NCBI GenBank assembly: GCA_963383645.1
Contig: OY726557.1
Span: forward strand, 127,930,603 to 127,994,602
DNA length: 64,000 bases
Origin: Muscardinus avellanarius
Lineage: Eukaryota; Chordata; Mammalia; Rodentia; Gliridae
Direction of reading: 5' to 3'
Of this stretch, positions 47,066-57,299 are shown piece by piece (the stretch's first letter is position 1; each line of letters begins with the position of its first letter). The notes beneath the pieces are model-generated. The model saw only the letters and a program-made list of their open reading frames with translations, was not told where the DNA came from and searched no databases. A program made the position numbers and the translations under genes.

Positions 47066-47846
47066 GGAAGATGTCGACCGAGAAAAGTGGGGCTTAAGAA
47101 CCCCGCTAATAACCAATCTCCATTACCACAAAATCAGCGCCTTTCATAGCCAGAAAACACCATCACCAGAGAAACAAAAAAATCACCAGGCTCCAGAGAG
47201 AAAGCTGACTGAGAACAGAGCTCAGAGGCACAGAGGAAATACACCGGCCTCACGCTCAAGGATGCGGCAGCAGCGCTTTACTGCCGGCGGCAGCGGCGAG
47301 TTCACCTGACAGCTACAGCAAGCCGAGGTGAGCCGCTGCGGAACAGCCAGGCGGGATTTCTCGGCACAAGGAGCATCTAAAGCTCCCAGTGGCTGAGCTC
47401 AGCAAACGCTGCAGGGATTCAGAGTGGAACTCAAAACCAAGAAGAAATACGCCAGCCTCACGGCCGAGGGCATAGCAGCGGCACCATATTGCCACCGTTG
47501 CAGCTGCAGCGAATTCACCGAATCCAGTACAGCTACATCTGCATACTCAAGAACAGTGAGTCAAATTGTGGACCACAGAGGAGAAATCCCAGTACTGTAC
47601 TCACTGGGACTTGACCCAGTGGGGGAGTGGTGGTGGCAGAGATATCACACCATAGGAGAACTTGCAACCTGGCACCCCCCACAGTCTAAAGCAGCCTCTA
47701 TCGATTCTCTGGGTCGGGACTCTGTGATACAACCCAGTAAAGGAGTAGTGGGGTCTGAGATACTACTGACTTGAGATCCAGAACACCTTAAGTGAAGTCA
47801 TAGTGACCCAAGGGAAGAACCAGAGAAGGCACAAACTTCTGAAATC
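47066..47846 (+). promoter_or_regulatory. LINE-1 5'UTR with tandem monomers
   Basis: This is a GC-rich leader starting GGAAGATGTCGACC, similar to the YY1-type AAGATGGC start of other LINE-1s. It contains a diverged direct repeat with a 208-bp period: 'gaaatacaccggcctcacg' at 47,236 and 'gaaatacgccagcctcacgg' at 47,444, each followed by a GC-rich gcagcagc/gcagctgc stretch. In intact elements this region is the internal promoter. Confidence 0.7.
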
Positions 47847-48764
47847 ATGGGAAAGAGGAATAATACTGGAGCAATGAATGCCCACAACCCCACAACATCA
47901 GAGCCCGATTAAACAGAAAATCAGAGATTTCTAGAAGATGAAATTAGGAAAATAACTGTAGAAATAATAGAGGTGCTTCAAAAAGAACTCAGAGAGAGCC
48001 AAAAAGAGATAAAGGATGCAATTAATGAAGTAAAGGCCTCAATTCAAGCACAAACAACCGATTAGACCACATGGAGAACAGAATCTCGCTCTTAGAAGAT
48101 GATCATTCCAAAAATGAACGCATAGTTTCTAATCTAGAAAAAAAATATCCGACAGCAGGAATCTGATATTGAAGAAATATGGGCCCATGTTAAGAGAGCT
48201 AACCTAATAATAATTGGAATAGAGGAGGGAAAAGAAAGTGAAACCAAAGGGATCAACAATCTCTTCGAGGAAGTAATAGCAGAAAATTTTCCAAACATAG
48301 AGCAAGAGGTTGATACACAGGTCCAGGAAACTTATAGAACTCCCTTTAGACAGGATCAGAGAAGAGGATCCCCATGCCACATAATTGTCAAAATGACCAA
48401 TGTGGAAGCCAAGCAGAGAATCTTAAAGGCAACAAAAACAAAGAGCCAAGTCACATTCAGAGGCAAACCAATTAGAATCACTCCAGACTTCCCAAACCAA
48501 GTCATGAGAGCCAGAAGGGCTTGGAGTAACATATTCCAAACTCTGAAAGAAAACAACTTCCAGCCAAAAATTTCCTACCCAGCAAAACTTTCTATCAAAT
48601 TAGATGGAGAAATAAGAAGCTTTCATGACAAACAGAAACTGAAGGAATTTATGTCTTCAAAACCAGCACTAGAGAAAATACTCAAAGAGATTAACTACAA
48701 AGAAGAAATAGGTAACACACACCAGAACCAGAGAAACAAGATTTTCCATCCAACAGACAACTAA
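47847..48764 (+). pseudogene. LINE-1 ORF1 (RNA-binding chaperone) pseudogene
   Basis: A start codon at 47,847 opens MGKRNN, then a stop falls at codon 22 (47,910). Beyond it the same frame reads a coiled-coil segment ending near 48,059. A frameshift near 48,060 is compensated near 48,145, restoring the original frame. From there an RRM-like and C-terminal domain runs intact to the stop at 48,762-48,764, with IIIGIEEG, NLFEEVIAENFPN, KPIRITPDF and NNFQPKISYPAKLS. Intact length would be about 305 residues, slightly short for LINE-1 ORF1. The 123-codon frame 48,393-48,764 is its tail, not an independent gene. Confidence 0.88.
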
Positions 48765-49812
48765 GATTGGTTATCTGTGGAGATTCATTATTTATGTTAG
48801 TCTTTTACCTATCTCTAAATGGTATTATTTGCCTTTATTGTTGTTAATTTTTAGGATTTCTAGTTGGAATATTAATATACCTTCAGATATAGCATTTGGA
48901 AATATTTTATCCCATTCTATTAGTAACTTTTAACTCTGTTTACATTGTCTTTGGATATACATTTTTTTTTTTTTTTAGGGAGTTTGTATACTCTTCTGTT
49001 GCCTGTGCAATTGAAATCATATCCAAGAAATCACTGCCAATTTCAATGTTGTGAGGTTTTATGACCCAGATTTCTCCTAAAATTTTATAGTCTTAAGATT
49101 TATATTTAGGTCTTTTATCTATTTTGAGTTAATATTTGTATATGGGATTAGGTAAGGGTCCAATTTTATTCTTTTCCATGTAATTATTATTTTTCAACAA
49201 TATTTAGTTAAAAGATTATTATTTCCACCACCAAATGTTCGTGGAAACCTTGTCAAAAATAACTTGACAATATAGGGAAGAATTTTGCTCTAGGCTTTTA
49301 TTTAACTCCAATGGTTTATATATCTGCCTTTAGAATAGTAGTACACTGTTTCAATTATTGTAGCTTTATATGGTTTGAAATCAGAAAATATATATCTTCT
49401 AGCTTTGTTCTTTTTCAAGATCGTTTTGGGTATCTAGAGTCCATATTCCATATTAGGATAGATTTTTTTTTCTGAAAAATAAATATATAAATATATGATA
49501 GTTTCACCTAAAAAATAGAAAAAAAATATTCTCTGGTAAGAAAGAAAGTAAAAAGAAATATTGAAATGTTATCTTTAAGTCATCAAAAGCTTGGTATCAG
49601 ACAAATGAAACTGTTATGAGAGATTATCATTTTTAATTTTGGATAAATTGCTATAATACTAGACGTCAACCACTAAGCCAAGCATGGGAAAGAGGGATGG
49701 GGAGGGAATGGGGTGGGGAGCGGGGGGCTGACTGGGCGATGTGTGCATGTATGTCTACAAAAGTTTGTATCCCACTATGATGTATGAATACAGTGCACCA
49801 ATAAAAAAAAAA

Positions 49813-49822
49813 AAAAACTTTC
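49813..49822. repeat. Candidate target-site duplication, right
   Basis: aaaactttcc matching 47,056-47,065. Its A residues merge with the poly(A) tail, so only ctttcc is independent evidence. Confidence 0.6.
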
Positions 49823-50600
49823 CATAATTAGTCCCTGTCCTGTCTTCAGATCTCAGACACTCTTGTCTTCTCTCCTACTATTGCAAATATTTGAAGTGCT
49901 CTGGACTTTTATTCATGATGCTAATCTCTAGATCTAGAAAAAGATATTTTCAGCAAGTATCTCAAAATCTATTGATCACAGATTTTAACAAATAATAACT
50001 ATGGGTATGATATTGGCTTCTTAATATAAAAGGGTAAGTGGGACCTCAAAACAGAAAACTGTCTTTGGTTCTTTATTAATGCTGTCTTTAATTTTCTATA
50101 TCTTGATACTTCAACACCTGTGGCCTTAGTCAGTATTGCGTCTTAATTTTACGCACTAAGGACAGGAAGACTTGAGGAACCCTTTTGCAAAGCCAAACTG
50201 TCTCAGCAGGGAGTGGCATCAGTGGGCTAAGAATACATCTTACTGAAAGAGTTGATTAAGTAATTCTCTTTTTAAATCACAGGGTGATTGCCTCCAGCAT
50301 TATAATGCTTCTTTCTGAGAAGGGCCAAGGCTTCACATGTCTAGTAGAGATACACACTGGCATGGTGTGACTGAAAGTGTTCCCTCCAAAAGAATGTCCT
50401 GAATGGGTATCTCATGAATACATCTCCCTAAGCCTAAGAAGGTCATCATTGTAGCTAAAATTTTGATTTAGGCAGAAAGCAAATTGTTTCTATACATATC
50501 ATTTTGAAGTGCCTTTGATGTTTGTGGATTGAGGGAGGGAGGCATCTGGGGCTTGTTTCAATCATTCATTAATTACCCATTCATTCAATATATATATATT
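49823..50600. other. No recognised feature (single-copy sequence)
   Basis: Unique-looking sequence between the two composite elements, ending in a short TA/T-rich run at 50,590. Confidence 0.5.
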
Positions 50601-50780
50601 TTTTTTACAGGGGATTGAACCCAGGGACATTTTACTTCTCAGCTATACCCACAGCCCTATTTTTTTCTTTTAACTTTGAAATAGGTTCTTGCTAAGTTGC
50701 TGACACTGGCCTTGAAACTGTGATCCTCCTGTTTTGATCTCCCAAGTACTAGAATTATAGGTGTGTGACACCACATACAA
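50601..50780 (-). mobile_element. B1-dID SINE, old
   Basis: Antisense copy with ID-like 'gggattgaacccagggacat' and B1-like 'ctcccaagtactagaattat'. Confidence 0.82.
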
Positions 50781-51104
50781 CTAAATAAGTATTAGGCCCT
50801 TTTAGTCACAAGAGATTAGAATAGGTTTTTGGGCTACTAACCATACATATGTAAAAATATTTCTCCGGGCACCCTTAGGCGACCCCCTCCCCACCCAAAA
50901 GGACCCTGAGGTCCAGGCTGCCTGGCCCTGGGTGGTGGGGCACCCTTAGGGGCACCCTTTGGCAACCCACACCCCACACACCCGGAATGAAAAAAAATTT
51001 TCATCCTTATGGAGTGCCTGAACCCACATCCTCCCAAACCACACATACTCTCTTCTCTTTTTAAAAAATAAAAAGGGAAAAGAAAAAAGAAAAATATTCG
51101 AGAG

Positions 51105-51623
51105 GGGTTAGGATGACCGAGGCAGCAACTAGAATATTGTGGATGCAGACAAAACATATACATCTGAGCTGGAACTTTTGGAAAACTTCCCAGCAAAGGA
51201 GGACTGAGTCTTCTCCACATCTTTAAGAATCCTGGACATCACCTGTAAGGAGAGAGTCTAGCGGAAACCTAGGAGGAAGGCAGTGGTGACAGCAGTGGCT
51301 GAGATGGCGGTTGGGAGAGGCAGACATCTGATCCAACCCACCCTGATCCTCTGAAGAAATTACCCCAAAAGTTGAATGCTACTGTCGTGCATGCTTTGGA
51401 ACACTGAACATTGTGTGGTATGGGAAAAGAGCTTGGGAAAGATTGGAAAGGGTGGAGATATTCGCATTGGCAGCAGCAAGTACTCAGGGAAGGCAGAGAT
51501 TTGATGTAATACACCTGGAACCTTTGAAGAAATTTCCTCAGAGGTGGATACTACCACCATGCACCTCGGGAATGTGGGACAACCTGCTGGGTGAAGAGGA
51601 GGCTCAAATTGGAGCCTGCCATG
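51105..51623 (+). repeat. Three ~173-bp direct repeats
   Basis: Matching blocks recur at exact 173-bp spacing: the ggaa of 'gctggaacttttgg' at 51,171, its counterpart at 51,344, and 'cacctggaacctttg' at 51,517. Likewise 'ggcagacatctgat' at 51,319 and 'ggcagagatttgat' at 51,492. The middle copy has GAGATGGCGG (51,301), similar to the YY1-type site of LINE-1 promoters. Pairwise divergence is high. Confidence 0.75.
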
Positions 51624-52333
51624 AAGCAAGGTAGGTGATGGGGCCTCCGAGGCCGGGATTAGAGCCTGCTGAGGGGTTAGGTTGGTGCTGGGGCCAGCAA
51701 GGCCCGGGATCGGACCATGCCATGAGGCAAGGCTGGTGCTGGGGCCTCTGACGCCAGGTTCAGAGCCTGCCAAGGGTTTAAGCCAGTGCTGAAGCCATCG
51801 AGGCCAGGATCGGAGCCTACCTTGAGGTAAGGCCGGTGCTGGGGCCTCCAAGGCCAGGATTGGAGCCTGCTGAGGGGTTAGGCCAGTGTCGGGGCTAGCA
51901 AGGTCGGGATTGAAGCCTGCTGTGAGGCAAGACTGGTTCTGGGACCTCCGAAGCTGGGATCGGACTCTGCCGAGGGGTAAGGCGGGTACCAGGGCCAGCG
52001 AGGTCGGGATCGGAAACTGTCGTGAGGCAAGGATGGAGCTGGGACATACGAGACCAGGATAGGAGCCTGCTGAGCGGTTAGGCCGGTGCCAGGGTCAGCA
52101 AGGCTGGGATTGGAGCCTGTTGTGAGGCTAGGCTGGTGCTGGGGCCTCTGAGGCCGGGAGCGGAGCCAGCCAAGGGGTTAGTTCTGTGTGGGGGCCAGCG
52201 AGGCCAGGATCGGGGCCTCTCATGAAGCAAAGCCAGTGCTGGAGCCAGTGAGGTCGGATAAGAGTCCCCTGGGTGGCCAGGCCACTACTGGGCCCATCAA
52301 GAGTGGAATCGGAACTTGCAATGCGGCATGCAC
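51601..52333 (+). repeat. 50-bp minisatellite with alternating A/B monomers
   Basis: Fourteen monomers and a partial fifteenth, nearly all exactly 50 bp (boundaries at 51,655, 51,705, 51,756, 51,806, 51,856, then every 50 to 52,306). Odd monomers carry 'atgaggcaagg' and mostly end 'ggggcctccgaggcc'. Even monomers carry 'tgaggggttagg' and end 'ggggccagcaaggcc'. The true unit is therefore a ~100-bp dimer present seven times. The antisense 163-codon frame at 51,360-51,851 is a by-product of the array. Confidence 0.93.
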
Positions 52334-52377
52334 ATAGAAATAGCACAGAACATAAAATCCAGATGCTTCCCCTAATT

Positions 52378-52655
52378 AGCAAGAACTAGGAGGAAAGGGG
52401 TAACAGGAGGAGGTCAAGTAGTAGTAAAGGCACTATTGAGAAGCAATTAAGGTGACCAATCAGAGGGGAGGGGATGGGGGAGGATGGAATCTCTTTAATA
52501 TAAACTCATGAGGTGTGTAAACAAATACATCAAAGATAATTACCAATTAAGCATGGGATTGACAGAGGGGGAGGGAATGGGATGGGGATTGGATGAGGGC
52601 TTATTGGATGATATGTGCTTGTATATCCTCTCAAGTCTTGTATTCCAAAGTGATA
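52378..52655 (+). mobile_element. LINE-1 3'UTR-like end of the VNTR element
   Basis: 'ctaggaggaaaggggtaaca', 'caattaagcatgggattgac', 'gggagggaatgggatgggga' and 'ggatgatatgtgcttgtata' follow the order seen in the complete 3'UTR at 28,700-28,999, with clear divergence. Confidence 0.72.
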
Positions 52656-52720
52656 AATTATATATATATATATATACAAATATATAAAATAATAAATAAA
52701 AAATATATATACATATATAT
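52656..52720. repeat. TA-rich low-complexity tail
   Basis: TA runs and ATAAATAAA-type sequence where a poly(A) tail of the composite element would be expected. Confidence 0.85.
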
Positions 52721-53149
52721 TTCTAATTTTGTTTATAATCAAAAAAGCCAAATTGTTAACACTATATAAAATTTTAATTTAATTAGATTGTTAAATACTT
52801 AGAAGTCTGATGGTATCGACTTTTGGTGCGAATGTGATAGAGATCCCTTAGTTCCTACCAAATAAACTACATTCTTCTAAGTGACCATTTAAAGGTCTTT
52901 GTCATCACCCCAATTAAACATCCTCCTATTATTCTCCTGATAGCATATGTATCAGTGCAGAAAATAGCTTCGTGCTCTTCAGAACATTCTCATTGCAAGC
53001 TGTGCCTTTTCTACTCTCTGCCAATCATAATCCTACCCACTGTTCAAACCTATTTCATGTCATATTGTCAATCAAGCCTTTTCCAAGCTTCCAAACATAC
53101 TATTAATAGTATTATAATCATGAAGGCAGTTATAATACACTGAGCATTT
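52721..53149. other. No recognised feature (single-copy sequence)
   Basis: A block here ('agtctgatggtatcgacttt', 'aataaactacattcttctaa') resembles 54,860-54,990 ('gttctgacaatatcaactgt', 'aattaattatattcttctaa'), so the two are probably copies of one old repeat or a duplication. Confidence 0.5.
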
Positions 53150-53420
53150 TCCAGGCAACAGGAACTGTGGGGCTTTATCTCATTAATATCTGTAAGATAC
53201 CTATAAGATGGCACTATTGTTTCTTTTTGCTGAGAAATAAAGCCAGAGTAGAGAAAGTTCCAGGGTTAGGCCAAGTTTATAGAGCTTGTAATGGTAGTAG
53301 CACATCACAAACTAAACTTTCAAAACCCTTAAAACTTATCATTTGACATTGCATTGAAGTTCCACTTTACAGATAAAAAAAGTGAGGCTTGGGTATTCTT
53401 ACCCAAGGTAATTTTATGAT
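53150..53420. mobile_element. MIR relics
   Basis: 'ctttatctcattaatatctg', 'gataaaaaaagtgaggcttg' and 'cttacccaaggtaa' are in the order of a degraded MIR, possibly two adjacent copies. Confidence 0.55.
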
Positions 53421-53469
53421 TCTAAACCTCATGCTCAAGATCTTCCACATTTTATATTTTTATGTGGAT

Positions 53470-53800
53470 CATATTGAAATGGCATAAATTCAGACTGTGC
53501 TTGGTGTCCTCTCCCCCCTCACTTCCCCTTTCCCCCTCCCAAAAATGAGTGTTTAGGTTAACCACAGTACATTAATACCTTTACACATATTCAAATGCAG
53601 CACTTCCATTAATCAACCTCAGCCTTCTACCTCTCCTACCCTTCCATTCTAGCTTGCTGAGGTTTCCCCTCCATTATCTGGAGTCCCACTGGTATTCCTA
53701 ACACTCCCTAGTTTGGGCATATTAGAGAAAACATATGACCTTTCTCTTTTTGTGCTTGGCTGATCTCACTTAAACTAATGTTCTCCAGGTCTGATCTTAC
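53470..53800 (-). mobile_element. LINE-1 3' end, lineage 2, antisense
   Basis: A 3'UTR of a second type (cagactgtgcttggtgtcct, 'cccctttccccctcccaa') followed by the last coding bases up to 'cttgg ctgatctcactt'. It stops within the ORF2 C-terminus. Confidence 0.82.
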
Positions 53801-54002
53801 ACTTTTATAAATGCTCTGGGTTGCTTTATACTTCTCTTAAAATTTACCTCACTCTACCATTTCATGGAATTATTTACATAATTACTTACTTCTAGATAGT
53901 GGAAGCTCTTTGCTCTTTTAAACTGTATTTAACTCAGAAGGCTTAGCTCAGTCTTCCCATTGCATTTTCTCTCCATCCCCCCCATATTTTACATGTGTGT
54001 GC

Positions 54003-54003
54003 A

Positions 54004-54044
<41 letters not shown>
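54003..54044. repeat. (TG)n microsatellite at a SINE tail
   Basis: About 18 TG units running into the tail of the next antisense SINE. Confidence 0.95.
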
Positions 54045-54046
<2 letters not shown>

Positions 54047-54242
54047 TTTACTGGGGATTAAACTCGAAGACATTCTACCTCTTAGCTATACACCCAGTCC
54101 TATTTTATTTTTTATTCCAGAAACAGGGTTTTGCTAAACTGCTGAGGACTTTGCTAAATTGCTGAGACTGTCCTCAAACCTGCAATCCTTCCATCTCAGT
54201 CTCCCAAGTACTAGGATTACAGGCATACACCACTACACTGGC
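54045..54242 (-). mobile_element. B1-dID SINE, old
   Basis: Antisense copy with ID-like 'gaagacattctacctcttag' and B1-like 'cccaagtactaggattacag'. Confidence 0.85.
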
Positions 54243-55069
54243 TTCCATACAAATTTTACAAATGAAATGAGAGAATCCAGTCAATGCTTCTGAACCTCTA
54301 TAATTTCATTTGATAAATGAGGTAATAAAAAGTGACTTACTGTCTCTGAAGTATATGGAAGGATTTGGTGAAGCTATGTGCATGAGCCTGTTAGGAGAAG
54401 CACATTATACAGCATTCCTCGACACCATTATTGTAGAGGAGAGCTGCAGTGAGGACTTAATCTGGATCCCCTTTCAAGCATTCTTTATCAGATATAACTG
54501 ACAGAACAAGTTTCAAAGCTCTCAACAAGGGCCTTTGTGTTCTAGATTTTGTAAATCTGTAGAAGTCAGTGACATTGGAAATATTGCTTGGGGTTAAATA
54601 TTAGAGTAACCTTTGAGATCAAGTGATGAACTGAACACTCAATTATATGTAGCTGTAGGAAACCTGCCTCCTACGTCAGCTTGAATTAGAATATACCCGG
54701 AAAGTAATCACACTATTTTTAAATATATACAAATAATCTAGTTCTGTATATGTATGTATACATATATAGATATACAGATATATATATATATATAGATAGA
54801 TAGATAGATAGATAGATATAGATATAGATATATAGTATGTGTATGCACAACTAAATTGTCAGATACTTAAAGTTCTGACAATATCAACTGTTGGTGAGAA
54901 TGTAACCTAAATGTCTACCAAATTAATTATATTCTTCTAAAATATAAAGTCCTTTGTCATTATTCCAATTAAAACTCCATCTATTACCACACTTTGGTTC
55001 TAATAATTCATATGCAGAATTATATATGTGTGTGTAAAGACTTGCACACACATCTTTTTATTTTTTATT
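54243..55069. other. Single-copy or old repeat sequence
   Basis: A TA/GATA microsatellite lies at 54,779-54,835. The first part may hold a MIR relic. No exon is supported. Confidence 0.5.
54779..54835. repeat. (TA)n-(GATA)n microsatellite
   Basis: A compound array: TA units, then GATA units, then imperfect GATATA. Confidence 0.95.
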
Positions 55070-56051
55070 CTTTTATTATTATTTTTATTTGTATGTGGGA
55101 CATACTGAAAATGGCATACATTCAGACTGTGCTTGGTGCCCTCCCCCACCCACTTCCCCTTCCCCTCTCCCAATAATGAGTGTCCAGGTCAACCATGCTA
55201 CATATTTTTGTACAAATTTGGATAGTGCCTTCATTAATCAACTTTCCTCTCCAAACCTTCCATTCTAGTTTTTGTGAGGTTTCTCCTCCATTGTCTGGAG
55301 TCCCTCTGGTATTCCTATTACTCCCTAGTTTGGAGTAATATTAGAGAAAACATATGTCCCTTCTCTTTCTGTGCTTGGCTGATCTCATTTAACATAATGT
55401 TCTCCAGGTCTTTTCATCTTCTTGTGAATGACATGATTTTGTTCTTCTTTATAGCTGAGTAGAATTCCATTGTGTGTATTTCCCATAATTTTGCAATCCA
55501 TTCATCTGTTGATGGAGACCTAAGTTGGTTCCATATTTTGGCTATTACAAATTGTGCTGCTATGAACATAGGTATGCATATGTTACTGTAGTTCTCTGAT
55601 TTCAACCCCTTTGGACAAATACCCAGGAGAGGTATAGCCAGGCCATATGGTGGATCTATTCCTAATTTTCTAAGAAATCTCCATACTGATTTCCATAGTG
55701 GATGAACTACTCTGCATTTCCACCAACAGTGTTAAAAGAGTTCCTCTTTCCCCACATCCTCGCCAGCATTTGTTGTTGTTTGATTTCTTTATGCTTACCA
55801 CTCTGACTGGGGTTAGATGGAATCTCAGTGTAGTTTTGTTTTGCATCTCCCTGATGGCCAGTGATGTAGAACATCTTTTCATGTATCTATTGGGCATTTG
55901 TATCTCTTCTTTTGTGAAATGTCTATTCAGTTCAGTTGCCCATTTCTTGATTGGATTATTTGTTTTGCTAGTGTAGAGTCTTTTGAGTTCCCTGTATACT
56001 CTGGATATTAGTCCTCTATCAGAGTGGTGGCTGGTAAAGATCTTTTTCCAT

Positions 56052-56053
<2 letters not shown>
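55070..56053 (-). mobile_element. LINE-1 3' end, lineage 2, antisense
   Basis: Lineage-2 3'UTR (cagactgtgcttggtgccct) followed by the ORF2 C-terminus. The antisense frame 55,414-55,605 reads FIAAQFVIAKIWNQLRSPST and then DEWIAKLWEIHTMEFYSAIK. It is closely similar over its whole length to 59,565-60,550. It ends at a CA array. Confidence 0.88.

Positions 56054-56098
<45 letters not shown>
56054..56098. repeat. (CA)n microsatellite
   Basis: About 22 pure CA units at the broken 5' edge of the LINE-1 fragment. Confidence 0.96.
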
Positions 56099-56099
<1 letters not shown>

Positions 56100-56600
56100 C
56101 TTCATATCTTAAGGGGGAGAGAAACCTTCCTTGGGATTTGATAAGTGTTTCAAAAACAGAAGAAAGAGTTCAATGAGGATCACACTCTTGGCCACTTTCC
56201 ATGAGAATTGGTTTCCTCCTATACTTATATTGTAGCACTGTTTACAGAAAGCTCCTTTCTTTGCTCACCTATCATTTGATCCTAACAAGTAACTCAAATG
56301 TAAGTCAGCTATTCAACTGAACAATTTGGTGTTGGATAACTGTTTTAACATGTATGTAGAATATCGTACAGGGCACAGAAGACTGTGGGCATCAGGCATG
56401 TTTGTTTCCTTCACAGTACTTACAAGATAGCTGAGGTATGGTGTTTGTGTATAGAACAGATAAATAATAACAGACAATAAACTTTAAAATGTTTTAATCA
56501 TGCTAAATACATCTATCTCCTCAAACAGCCACCATTTCTTTATAATGAAAATATCTGAAATCATTTAGTCCAGTGGTTTAAAATATATAGTACAAAATAG
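56099..56600. other. No recognised feature (single-copy sequence)
   Basis: Unique-looking. No repeat or exon is supported. Confidence 0.5.
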
Positions 56601-57299
56601 TTAACTCCGGATACCCTAGTACAAAAACACACACCAAAACTTCTTACTCCTACCTAACTATAACTTAGTGTCTGTTGATCAACATTTCTTTCAAATCCCC
56701 CACATGTGTTCTGATCAAGTGAGTTTATCTGTCTGGGCCTAGCTTATTTCATTTGACACAATCTCTAGTTCCATCCATTCTATCATGCATGACAGAATTT
56801 CATTCTCTGTATGTACAGAATAGAATTTCATTGTACATATGTACCACATTTATTTATCCATTCATCAGTTGTTAGGCACTTAGATTTGTTTTAATTTCTT
56901 GGCTGTAGTGAATAATACAGTGATGAGCATAGGGTACAGATGTTACTTCAACATAGGTATTTATTTCCTTTGGATGTGTACCTCATAGCAGGACTGCTGA
57001 AGCGTATAGTATTAATTTTTTGAGAAATTACCATACTTTTCCCCATAATGGCTGTACTAATTTGCATCCCCACCAACAGGGTTCAAGTGTTGGTTTTTCC
57101 CTGCATCCTCTCCAGTCCAGCACTTCTTATGTTTTTGCTACTAGTCATTCTTATTGGAGAGAAGCAATATCTCATGGGTTTTATTTGGATTTTCTCAATT
57201 ATTAATAATATTGAATATCTTTCCATGTATCTGTTGTTTGTCTGCCTTCTTTTGAGAAAAATGTATTTAGGTAAATTGCCCCATTTTTGTTTGTTTGTG

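Larger units (their letters stand above)
47066..49812 (+). mobile_element. Composite half-LINE-1 (HAL1-like) element
   Basis: Sense LINE-1 5'UTR (47,066-47,846) and a damaged ORF1 (47,847-48,764) are followed not by ORF2 but by ~870 bp containing an old antisense LINE-1 ORF2 block (about 48,880-49,460). Then come the last ~150 bp of a LINE-1 3'UTR (from ~49,660: 'actaagccaagcatgggaaa', 'gatgtgtgcatgtatgtct') and poly(A). Candidate duplications flank the whole, which favours a single insertion of a composite. The alternative is separate insertions around a resident old LINE-1. Confidence 0.65.
50863..52720 (+). mobile_element. Composite VNTR retroelement with LINE-1 3' end
   Basis: Parts in order: a GC-rich head (50,863-51,060) with gggcacccttagg repeated at 50,867 and 50,938; three diverged ~173-bp direct repeats (51,105-51,600); a 50-bp tandem array (51,601-52,333); and a G-rich LINE-1 3'UTR-like end (about 52,378-52,655) closing in TA/A-rich sequence. 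There is no ORF of its own. A possible short duplication (atatttct) lies at both edges but is weak. The layout recalls primate SVA/LAVA elements. It could also be a LINE-1 with a tandem-repeat 5'UTR that lost its ORFs. Confidence 0.6.

Noticed and set aside
48393..48764. 123-codon open frame as a separate small gene
   Set aside because: It is the C-terminal part of a LINE-1 ORF1 whose upstream frame can be traced back to 47,847.
51360..51851. 163-codon antisense open frame, the longest in the window
   Set aside because: It is a translation of the 173-bp repeats and the 50-bp array. A 50-bp period changes frame each unit, so openness reflects GC-rich, stop-poor composition rather than coding.
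51601..52333. CRISPR array
   Set aside because: There are no unique spacers. Every 50-bp unit is a full repeat with no variable gap, and the surrounding DNA is mammalian.
55698..55976. Two similar plus-strand frames (55,698-55,976 and 60,210-60,473) as a duplicated small gene
   Set aside because: Both are the antisense of the same LINE-1 ORF2 segment in two related insertions.
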